Below are positions 33,682 through 41,744 of a stretch of 64,000 nt of DNA, piece after piece (the first letter of the stretch is position 1; every line of letters starts with the position of its first letter). Source of the stretch: Epilithonimonas arachidiradicis (GTDB taxonomy: Bacteria > Bacteroidota > Bacteroidia > Flavobacteriales > Weeksellaceae); assembly GCF_003610695.1 (NCBI RefSeq), contig NZ_RAQH01000007.1, positions 62,001 to 126,000 on the forward strand, written 5' to 3'. The notes beneath the pieces were generated by a model. The model ran no database searches and was not told the origin of the DNA. It saw only the letters and a program-made list of their open reading frames with translations. The position numbers and the translations under genes are program-made.

Positions 33682-36174
33682 TTACAAATCTTCTTCTAAA
33701 ACTATATGAGATTCCATCAGTTTTTTTTCTGCATCTTGAATAGACTTGTAATATGATACTAATGATTTATCAAAACTTTTGGCTTTAGCTTCTCTTATTT
33801 TGTCGTCGGCAAGTGGAAAATCAATTAATTTAAAATCTTCTTCATTTAATCTATATCTACTAGGTGTTCCCCCTCGCGTTTTAGAATACATATATTTTAA
33901 CATTAAATCTGTTCTTAACACCCCCGTTATGTAAAAAGAATCCTTCTCTTTTTTTGGTCTTATTACAATGAATTCTGGCGATGCTACAAAATAGTCAATG
34001 CTATGTGAAATTTTTGGAACCACAACTATTTTTCTGTTTAACATACTTGGCCCCAATCTAGCTAACAAGATATCACCAGGCTGAACAATTTTAAGACTGC
34101 CCTCAATCTCACTCCCCAAACAATAAATTATATTTTCTATTTTTACTGGATTATTTTGAAGTTCGTCCATCCTAATCAATGCAAAATTTGAGAACTCGTT
34201 TTCTTTAGAGCTAGGAGTTATTTTATCATTAACAATATTAGCAATATCTTCAATTTTACCCGTGATATTTTTAAACTTTGGCTTCCATATGTATCTGGTT
34301 GCATTGAAGGGACCTTCTGAATTAATTTCTGAAAGTTTAACTGTGTAACAGTTTTCTGTATTTTTATAACTTAATTTGTTTTTAAGATATAGTTTCCATT
34401 GATTATATATAGATTCTGAATGCTCAGAAAAAAGATCATTTCCTTCCTCTCGCCCAGTAGAACTGATTCCAACTTGTTTAGCAACAGCCATAAAAACATT
34501 ATAGTTACCAATGTTTTCATTATCTTTTTTTCGTCTTAAAAATAATACAGATGATTTGATTCCTGCTCCAAAATGACTAAATGCAGATTCTGGCAAAGAA
34601 ATTGAAGCTAGTAGTTGACAATTAGCAAGAATATAATCTCTTACATACTGTAATGAACTATTAGTCATTATTCCTTCTGGTACTACGATTGCTATCTTTC
34701 CAGTACCTTTCTTTGCAAACTTTATGCATCTTTCGATAAACAAAATTTCACTTTTTTGAGTTTGTCTTTCTAGACCGCCATTTTTACCTAAATCGAAAGA
34801 TTTGAGATACTTGACTTCTTTAGCTTTAATCTTTGCTCCGAAAGGAGGATTTGATAAAATAATGTCAAAAGAATTTTCCTTAAATTCAGAGTTTTGTATT
34901 TGCATTTTTGACAGCAAATCCAAAGCGTCGTGCCCAATGACATTCGTATGACCGTCGTCATGTATAATCATATTCATTTTACAAACTCTAGCAATTTGAT
35001 CATTTATTTCGATTCCAAATAGTTTTTTTTCTGCAAAAGAATGCCAATGCTTAAATGCTTCAAATTCATCATAGTTTTCTTCGGCATATTGTCGAACCTC
35101 ATCCATAGCATAAAGCAAGAAACCACCACTACCACAGGAAGGGTCTAAAACCTTTAGTGATTGTTGAGGCTCCATCATTTTTACGCAAAACTGTACTACT
35201 GGTCTTGGAGTGAAAAATTGACCCATTTTGCCAATAAAAAAATCCTGCATAAAAATTTCAAATGCAACACCTTTTGTATCTAAATCAGTTTTATTTAAAG
35301 ATAAGCCTTGAAGGTGTTCTACCACATTGTATACTATTTCAGAAGTAAGATTTATCCTATCTTTAAAAACCTGTGGGTCATCGATTTTTGCCTCTTCATA
35401 AATCTTTTGAATTCTGGTAGCCACATCGTCAGGTGTTTCTTGAGTTCCAATCTGAAACTTGTATGTTTCATTATTCTTGGTTCCTTTTTCATCCTTAAGT
35501 TTACAGAATAACAATTTAGAAACTTCATCAAAGGCCGTTGTCGGTGCAAGTTTTCCTCCCTGCCAAACACTACTGTGAGATTTTTTTAGAGCTCCGATAA
35601 GATCTTCTCTATATGCAATTTTTAAATCTTTCGATGCATCGCCTTTTACAAATTTATACTTAGGTGTTTTACCATATTTTATAGGAATATCTGCGATTAC
35701 ATTCTTCTCCCTTTCACTAGAATTAAAACCCAAAACATCAAATGCGGTTTTAGTATTTCCCGCTACAACAATTGCAAATTTCGCTCTTTTACTATTGGCA
35801 TTTCCAAATGCCTGTTCAATTGCTTGCGTAAATTCAGAATCACTAATTCCATCTCGTTTGGTTTCTACAATTATATAAGGGGATTTTAATTCTTTATCTT
35901 CATAAATAACTATATCAGCTCTATCATCTGGAATTCTTCTCTCAACCTTTACCTCAATATCTATATTTTCTTTTGGATATTGATAATCCAATACAAGTTC
36001 AACAAAATATGATGCTCTAACTTTTTCCTCTTGATTTTTAAAATTTGTCGCATATTCTCTAGAGCAGCTATAAATTATTTTACTCTCACTTTCATTGAAC
36101 GTAATTAATCCGCTCTCTATCCCTCTATTTATGTTTTCTTGAAATATTGAATCGTTGCCTGAGTTTTCAATCAT
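33682..36174 (-). CDS. Nuclease-methyltransferase-TRD fusion (type I/IIG-like RM)
   Basis: An 830-residue protein. The frame is open to TTG 36207, but ATG 36174 is chosen. Residues about 50-150 resemble the HsdR N-terminal domain with a PD-ExK core (DDRADIVIYED, Asp87; IIVETKRD, Glu104-x-Lys106). Residues about 300-560 are an N6-adenine methyltransferase: GQFFTPRPVV, SAM motif LDPSCGSGGF and NPPF. The last 200 residues look like a target-recognition domain (GDILLARLGPSMLNRKIVVV ... GGTPSRYRLN). There is no helicase motor, so this is not a full type I system; one-chain cutting and modification as in type IIG is plausible. Confidence 0.8.
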   Translation of the reverse strand: MIENSGNDSIFQENINRGIESGLITFNESESKIIYSCSREYATNFKNQEEKVRASYFVELVLDYQYPKENIDIEVKVERRIPDDRADIVIYEDKELKSPYIIVETKRDGISDSEFTQAIEQAFGNANSKRAKFAIVVAGNTKTAFDVLGFNSSEREKNVIADIPIKYGKTPKYKFVKGDASKDLKIAYREDLIGALKKSHSSVWQGGKLAPTTAFDEVSKLLFCKLKDEKGTKNNETYKFQIGTQETPDDVATRIQKIYEEAKIDDPQVFKDRINLTSEIVYNVVEHLQGLSLNKTDLDTKGVAFEIFMQDFFIGKMGQFFTPRPVVQFCVKMMEPQQSLKVLDPSCGSGGFLLYAMDEVRQYAEENYDEFEAFKHWHSFAEKKLFGIEINDQIARVCKMNMIIHDDGHTNVIGHDALDLLSKMQIQNSEFKENSFDIILSNPPFGAKIKAKEVKYLKSFDLGKNGGLERQTQKSEILFIERCIKFAKKGTGKIAIVVPEGIMTNSSLQYVRDYILANCQLLASISLPESAFSHFGAGIKSSVLFLRRKKDNENIGNYNVFMAVAKQVGISSTGREEGNDLFSEHSESIYNQWKLYLKNKLSYKNTENCYTVKLSEINSEGPFNATRYIWKPKFKNITGKIEDIANIVNDKITPSSKENEFSNFALIRMDELQNNPVKIENIIYCLGSEIEGSLKIVQPGDILLARLGPSMLNRKIVVVPKISHSIDYFVASPEFIVIRPKKEKDSFYITGVLRTDLMLKYMYSKTRGGTPSRYRLNEEDFKLIDFPLADDKIREAKAKSFDKSLVSYYKSIQDAEKKLMESHIVLEEDL

Positions 36175-36442
36175 AATTTTTAATTTCTTATTGCCAAAAT
36201 TAGACAAAAAAAATAATAACAGAGAGACAAATACTAGAAGAATACTGAAATTTTATGTGGCATTTATCACATAATTTCAACATAGTATTTTTACATAATC
36301 ATTAGTATTTTTAATGTTATAGAATAGACAGAAATCGATAAAAATTTATTACATCACTGCAATAGAGATAATAAATAGTAATAATAATTGAAATATGTAA
36401 ATATAATTAGTAAGTATAACTAAAAAAATAAATCGTTACTAC

Positions 36443-36691
36443 CTAGTTAGGATTTTCAGTTATCTTAAAACTAAATAATTCTTGAGGATGAACTTCTAAT
36501 CCCTTTGATAGTTCTTGTATTGTGGACATTCTGATATCAACTTCTCCTTTTTCAATTTTGCTGATATTACTATGATCAACATCACATTTTTGAGCTAGTG
36601 CACGATAGCTTAGGCCTAGTTTTGTCCTAAACTTTTCAACTTGCTTACCAAAAGCTATTCGAAATTCAATTCTATCCATTGAAATCAGCAT
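36443..36691 (-). CDS. XRE-family regulator, likely controller of the RM gene
   Basis: An 82-residue Cro/C1-type HTH protein: FRTKLGLSYRALAQKCDVDHSNISKIEKGEVDIRMSTIQELSKGL covers the whole motif. This size and place, just upstream of an RM-type gene on the same strand, fit a controller (C) protein that delays nuclease expression. ATG 36691 is used; ATG 36679 is also possible. The 268 AT-rich bases between it and the RM gene contain no other gene. Confidence 0.8.
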   Translation of the reverse strand: MLISMDRIEFRIAFGKQVEKFRTKLGLSYRALAQKCDVDHSNISKIEKGEVDIRMSTIQELSKGLEVHPQELFSFKITENPN

Positions 36692-36761
36692 TCAGAAGGC
36701 AATTTGTAAAGATTTTAAAGATTATTTGTAGTTGAATTAACCCACAAATGAAAACTTTTGT

Positions 36762-36769
36762 TATATTTG
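36762..36769 (+). promoter_or_regulatory. -7 box before a candidate non-coding RNA
   Basis: TATATTTG fits TAnnTTTG on the plus strand. It points into a stretch with strong secondary structure and no plus-strand reading frame. No good -33 box is seen. Confidence 0.35.
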
Positions 36770-36775
36770 TAAAAT

Positions 36776-36976
36776 AAGCTACAGAAATGTAACTTTGCGA
36801 TACTTCAAAGAAATATAGAAGCTATTGCTTAGAGTCTCGGTTCGAAAACTGGTAATTTTTAAATCCCTGAGATAATAAGTAAGCGGCTCACGACCTAGGC
36901 GTGGGTCTCTCTTATCTTGGGATGGGTATACCAGTACCTCGAATCGGATATGTAGAGTACCCACGCCGTCTTTTTC
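36776..36976 (+). ncRNA. Candidate structured non-coding RNA
   Basis: An interrupted 13-bp stem closes the 3' half: GGCGTGGGT plus CTCT (36898-36910) pairs with AGAG-T-ACCCACGCC (36954-36967), directly followed by GTCTTTTT. Upstream, TCTCGG and CCTGAGA may also pair. Together with a -7 box at 36762-36769 this has the form of an RNA gene of about 200 nt with its own terminator. It could also be a leader or attenuator of the SusC gene. I do not recognise the family. Confidence 0.35.
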
Positions 36977-37029
36977 CAATGCAGTTCGCTTTATCTCTAC
37001 ATTACAATCTAAGCCCGCTTCCTAAAATA

Positions 37030-37279
37030 GTATCAGACACGATACAATAGGAGGGTACAACCTATTGCGGCTTTAAAAAGCTTACACGGGACACAGATTC
37101 ATTCATATTAAATTCTTTCCGGTGCCTTGCGGTCACTGCTTACAGAACCTCACCAGTCCTTTTTCATACCAAAGGGCATCAGGAAAGTTTTACTAAAAAA
37201 GAATCAAAAAACTACTCAACTTAAAAACAGAAGAATGTAAAAAGCCCTTTCCTGTCAGTCGACTAAAACATCAGGAAAG
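37030..37279 (+). promoter_or_regulatory. Run of hairpins in the SusC leader
   Basis: Perfect inverted repeats follow one another: GTATC-N6-GATAC (37030-37045), CAATAGG-N9-CCTATTG (37045-37067), and CTTTCCTG with CAGGAAAG (about 37244 to 37279). A second copy of CATCAGGAAAG near 37168 could compete for the last pairing. No gene lies in 36692-37329. These may control SusC expression. Confidence 0.4.
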
Positions 37280-37329
37280 AGCGTAGTTCAGTAATTAATC
37301 TTTAGAAAATTAAAAACCTTTACAAATCT

Positions 37330-40300
37330 ATGAAAAATTCCTATTACAATATAGGAGGTATTTTCTTTGGCCTTATATTGACCGCTGTCACCACTCATTC
37401 AAAAGCCCAAACTCGCAACATTTCCGGTACCGTCACCTCATCTAATAAACCGCTTTCGGGAGTCATTATCTCCCAAGAAGGCAGTGATCAGGTAACCATG
37501 ACCGCTAATAACGGAACCTACACCATACAGGTTTCAGCAGAAAATCCCATCCTATTGTTCAGACACCCTGATTATGCAGAAGAAAAAATCACACTCACTA
37601 ATCAGACGGTCGTTAATATCAGCTTAGAACAAAAAGTAAAGGGAATCGAAGAAGTTATTCTCAACGCAGGCTACTACAAGGTTAAAGACAGAGAGAGAAC
37701 CGGTAGTATCGCCAAAGTTTCAGCAAAAGACATCGAAAACCAGCCTGTCAACAACGTCCTGTCAGCTTTACAGGGCAGAATGACGGGCGTAAGCATTACA
37801 CAAAATTCCGGAGTTGCCGGTGGAGGCTTTGATATAAAGATCCGAGGACGAAACAGCTTACGAGGCTATTCAACGACCGGTTATGACGGCAATAAACCGC
37901 TATACATTGTTGATGGTGTTCCTCTTCCTCTGGTCAATGATTTCAATAGTGGAATGACCGCCAGCATCCTTCCATACAATGAAACGAACCCTTTAAATGC
38001 AATCAATCCCGATGACATTGAATCGCTTGAGGTCCTTAAAGACGCCGATGCTACTGCCATTTATGGAAGCAAGGGGGCCAACGGCGTTATCTTAATCACC
38101 ACAAAGAGGGGCAAGAAAGAAAAAACGGAGGTCAACCTGAGAACAAGTTATGGATTGGGACAGATGACCAACCTGCCAAAAATGATGAACCTGGAAGAAT
38201 ATACTGCAATGCGTAAACTGGCTTTTGCCAATGATGGCGTAGCAGTGCCTTCCAATGCCTACGATATCAATGGGGTCTGGAATCCAAATAAAACAACGGA
38301 TTGGCAGAAATACTTCGTCGGAAATACTTCGTCGGTTTCGGATGTACAGCTCGGTGTATCAGGCGGCAGTGGCAATACACAATTCTCAGTTTCTGGCGGC
38401 CACAATGAGGAAACAACTGTTTTTCCGGGAAGCTACCGCTATAAGAGAAATAACCTGGGAGTCAGTGTCAACCATACCAGTGCCGACCGAAGGTTCCAGA
38501 TCGGTTTTAATGGCACTGCGGCATTGCAGGATAATGTTCTTCCACCGACTGACTTCAATATTGTATATCCGGTCTTAGCACCTAATGCTCCGGATTTGTA
38601 TACTTCCAGCGGAATGATCAACTGGGAGAACAATACATTTAACAATCCTATGGGACCTGCCACGCAGACCTTTTCAGTAAAAACCAAGAGTTTAAATGCG
38701 AATATGACTTCCAGCTACCAATTCGGAAGCGGATTCAGTGCTAATCTGAATAGTGGTTACAGTACTTACAACAGTTATGAGCAGAAGATCTTTCCAAAGA
38801 CCACCTATAATCCGTCCAGCAATATCGGCAGCAGCAGTTCTTCTCTCAGAAAAGCCCAGAAATTGAACGAGAGCTGGATCCTTGAGCCTCAGCTGAACTA
38901 CGAGAAGCGACTGGAGAAACACCAGTTTTCCGCATTGGTCGGGGCGTCATTTCAGGAACAGAAATCCGATAACATCGTTATTCTCGGAAGAAATTTCCCA
39001 TCAGATGACCTGTTGACCAATATGGCAGCCGCAGCTTCCATTACGGTTCCCAGCGCCAGTGAATCCTTGTACCGCTACCAAGCCGTTTATGCCAGACTCA
39101 ATTACGGCTATAACAAAAGGTACTTTTTAAATTTAACAGGTCGACGTGACGGGTCCAGCAGATTCGGTTCGGAAAGAAGGTACGCCAATTTTGGCGCTGT
39201 CGGGGCCGCGTGGTTATTTTCGGAAGAAAAACCATTCAAAGATAGATCCTGGTTAAGTTTCGGAAAACTGAGAACCAGCTATGGTATAGCAGGGAATGAC
39301 CAGATCGGAGACTATCAGTATTACGACACCTATCAGTCCACCGGCGGATCCTATGGTGGGAATTCCGGATTGGTCCCACAACGGCTGTACAACAAAAACT
39401 TCGGATGGGAGCTGACCCGCAAGTTCGAGGCTGCTTTAGAAATGGGGCTATTTAAAGAGCGGCTAAATCTGAACATAGGCTATTACCACAACACCAGCTC
39501 CAACCAGCTTGTCGGTATCCCGATGCCTGCCACAGTAGGATTCAGCAGTATTCAGGCCAATCTGGATGCTACGGTAAGAAACCGTGGTCTGGAAGTGTCT
39601 GTGGAATCGGTTCCTGTTAAAACCAAACACTGGAAATGGACGACCAGTCTCAATTTTACGTTGCCAGAGAACCACCTCATGAAGTTCCCCAATCTTGATA
39701 AGTCGACCTACGCCAGCAGATTTGAAATCGGAAAATCTATTTCCCTGGTAAAATTATATCAATATACGGGCATCGATCCTGTCACCGGTCTATATACCTT
39801 TTATGACACGAATCAGGATGGAAAGATCAATACTGCCGACCGTACCGTCAGCAAAGAGATCAAGGAATACTGGTATGGCGGGCTACAAAACAGTATCCAG
39901 TATAAAAACTGGAGTTTCGATCTGCTGTTGCAGTTTGTAAGCCAGAGCCAGTACAATGTGAAATCGATGTACGGCAATATCGGTAACATGTCCAATATGC
40001 CGGCCATATTCACCGATTACTGGACACCGGGAAATCCTGATGCCGAGTTTCAAAAGCCCAGTGCAGGGTATAACACAGCCGCAGCGACAGCGAGTTCCCT
40101 TTTTCTCCTCAGCGATGCTACCGTTTCTGATTCGTTCACCGTCAGAGTAAAAAATGCAACCTTGAGCTACAGGATACCATCGGACAGCAACGGCAAGCTG
40201 AAAGCCAGGCTTTTTATAAGCGGGCAAAATCTCTTTGTTTTTTCCAGTTATAAAGAAGGAAATCCTGAATTTATGGCGGCAGGCTACACCAGCCCGCTCC

Positions 40301-40335
40301 GAGTAGTCAGCTTTGGTCTTTCATTAACCTATTAA
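37330..40335 (+). CDS. SusC/RagA-type TonB-dependent outer-membrane transporter
   Basis: A 1001-residue protein. The signal peptide ends near SKAQ, then comes a CarboxypepD_reg-like domain (RNISGTVTSSNKPLSGVIIS, about 28-105). The plug has VNNVLSALQGRMTGVSITQNSG and SLEVLKDADATAIYGSKGANGVILITTKRG, the SusC signature, and a 22-strand-type barrel ends in SFGLSLTY. It imports a substrate held by its SusD partner. With an S9 peptidase downstream, peptides are the more likely cargo than glycans. A structured leader precedes it and SusD follows 11 nt later. Confidence 0.93.
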   Translation: MKNSYYNIGGIFFGLILTAVTTHSKAQTRNISGTVTSSNKPLSGVIISQEGSDQVTMTANNGTYTIQVSAENPILLFRHPDYAEEKITLTNQTVVNISLEQKVKGIEEVILNAGYYKVKDRERTGSIAKVSAKDIENQPVNNVLSALQGRMTGVSITQNSGVAGGGFDIKIRGRNSLRGYSTTGYDGNKPLYIVDGVPLPLVNDFNSGMTASILPYNETNPLNAINPDDIESLEVLKDADATAIYGSKGANGVILITTKRGKKEKTEVNLRTSYGLGQMTNLPKMMNLEEYTAMRKLAFANDGVAVPSNAYDINGVWNPNKTTDWQKYFVGNTSSVSDVQLGVSGGSGNTQFSVSGGHNEETTVFPGSYRYKRNNLGVSVNHTSADRRFQIGFNGTAALQDNVLPPTDFNIVYPVLAPNAPDLYTSSGMINWENNTFNNPMGPATQTFSVKTKSLNANMTSSYQFGSGFSANLNSGYSTYNSYEQKIFPKTTYNPSSNIGSSSSSLRKAQKLNESWILEPQLNYEKRLEKHQFSALVGASFQEQKSDNIVILGRNFPSDDLLTNMAAAASITVPSASESLYRYQAVYARLNYGYNKRYFLNLTGRRDGSSRFGSERRYANFGAVGAAWLFSEEKPFKDRSWLSFGKLRTSYGIAGNDQIGDYQYYDTYQSTGGSYGGNSGLVPQRLYNKNFGWELTRKFEAALEMGLFKERLNLNIGYYHNTSSNQLVGIPMPATVGFSSIQANLDATVRNRGLEVSVESVPVKTKHWKWTTSLNFTLPENHLMKFPNLDKSTYASRFEIGKSISLVKLYQYTGIDPVTGLYTFYDTNQDGKINTADRTVSKEIKEYWYGGLQNSIQYKNWSFDLLLQFVSQSQYNVKSMYGNIGNMSNMPAIFTDYWTPGNPDAEFQKPSAGYNTAAATASSLFLLSDATVSDSFTVRVKNATLSYRIPSDSNGKLKARLFISGQNLFVFSSYKEGNPEFMAAGYTSPLRVVSFGLSLTY

Positions 40336-40346
40336 ATTGCATTATT

Positions 40347-41744
40347 ATGAAAAATACAATTTTAAAACATATTATATTACCAACCCTTTTGATTCTGTCC
40401 CTTCTGATCACTAACAGCTGTGACCGCTTTACGGAAGTTGGACTCCCTAAAAATCAAATAACAAGAGAAGTCGTCTTCAAAGATGACCAGCTGGCTAAAT
40501 CTGCCATGGCAGGTGTTTACCGTTCATTAGACGAACAGGGGTTTTTGTCAGGAGCTCCATCAGGGGCTCAGCTCGTGCTGGCAGCCTATGCAGATGAGCT
40601 TCAGGCCTATGGTTTAGCTACAACAGATGCTGCCATCTTTTATAACCTGAGCCATATGGCCACTACCGATAAGATCAAGAATCTGTGGACGATCACCTAC
40701 ACTCAGATCTACAACATCAACGCCGTTATTGAAGGGGTTGAAAATTCGGACAGCCTGAGCTCAGAAGTTAAAAACCGATTAAAAGGGGAAGGCCATTTTC
40801 TCAGGGCTTTGCTGCATCTTTACCTAACCCAGACATTCGGTCCAGTCCCTTACGTCACCTCGACAAATTATCAGGTTAACCAGAGCATCGGTAAGCTAAG
40901 TACCAGTCAGGTTTATGGCCAGTGTAAAACAGATCTCGAAACAGCAGTACCACTCTTACCCGCCACTTTGGCCGCAGGAAACAGGGTATATCCGACAAAG
41001 ATGGCAGCCTATACTGTATTGGCAAGAATGGCCTATTATGAAAAAAACTGGGATTCCGCGCTTCAGTATTGCAACCATGTCATCGCAGATGTCCAATATA
41101 AAATGGAAGCTGACTTAAACAAGGTATTCCTGAAAGACAGCTCAGGAAGTATATGGCATCTGTTACCTTTTGGTGCTACGTACAATGCATATCAGGGGAA
41201 TGTATTTATCCTGAACACAGCCCCGCCGACCAATGTTGCGCTACGACAGGATTTTATAGATGAATTTGAGACTGGCGATCAAAGAAAATCCGCTTGGATA
41301 GGGCAAAAGACCGATGCACAAAATAAAACGTATTATTATCCATATAAATATAAACAGTATTATACCAGCCCGACCTCATTAGAATATTCGGTCATTTTAA
41401 GAGTAGAGGAACTGTATTTAATAAGAGCAGAAGCTTATATTAAAAAACGCCAATATGACTTGGGAATTGCAGATATCAATACGATCAGGAACCGTGCTGG
41501 TTTAGCATCATTAGCCAATACAATTGATCAAAATATCTTGATCAATGCTTTAATTCAGGAAAGGAGGTCAGAATTATTTACTGAGTTCGGACACCGCCTC
41601 TATGACTTAAAGCACTACGACCTTGCAGATGTCATAATGCCTTCAAAGAAAGGGCAGTGGAGACCCTATTTTAAATTACTGCCCCTACCTGCAAGTGAAT
41701 TGCTACTAAATCCTAACTTAAATCCGCAGAATGATGGTTACTAG
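40347..41744 (+). CDS. SusD/RagB-type substrate-binding lipoprotein
   Basis: A 465-residue lipoprotein with lipobox LLITNSC. The SusD-like TPR fold is evident in YRSLDEQGF, IEGVENSDSLSSEVKNRLKGEGHFLRALLHLYLTQTFGPVPYV and the C-terminal LIQERRSELFTEFGHRLYDLKHY. It forms the lid of the neighbouring SusC channel. Its 3' end overlaps the S9 peptidase gene by 14 nt, so the three are translationally coupled. Confidence 0.93.
   Translation: MKNTILKHIILPTLLILSLLITNSCDRFTEVGLPKNQITREVVFKDDQLAKSAMAGVYRSLDEQGFLSGAPSGAQLVLAAYADELQAYGLATTDAAIFYNLSHMATTDKIKNLWTITYTQIYNINAVIEGVENSDSLSSEVKNRLKGEGHFLRALLHLYLTQTFGPVPYVTSTNYQVNQSIGKLSTSQVYGQCKTDLETAVPLLPATLAAGNRVYPTKMAAYTVLARMAYYEKNWDSALQYCNHVIADVQYKMEADLNKVFLKDSSGSIWHLLPFGATYNAYQGNVFILNTAPPTNVALRQDFIDEFETGDQRKSAWIGQKTDAQNKTYYYPYKYKQYYTSPTSLEYSVILRVEELYLIRAEAYIKKRQYDLGIADINTIRNRAGLASLANTIDQNILINALIQERRSELFTEFGHRLYDLKHYDLADVIMPSKKGQWRPYFKLLPLPASELLLNPNLNPQNDGY

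Noticed and set aside
36830-36850. GGTTCGAA resembling a tRNA T-arm
   Set aside because: No acceptor stem, anticodon arm or CCA could be fitted around it.
36779-36979. Minus-strand frame of 66 codons
   Set aside because: It covers the candidate RNA hairpins and its composition looks like translated structured RNA, with no protein family signal.
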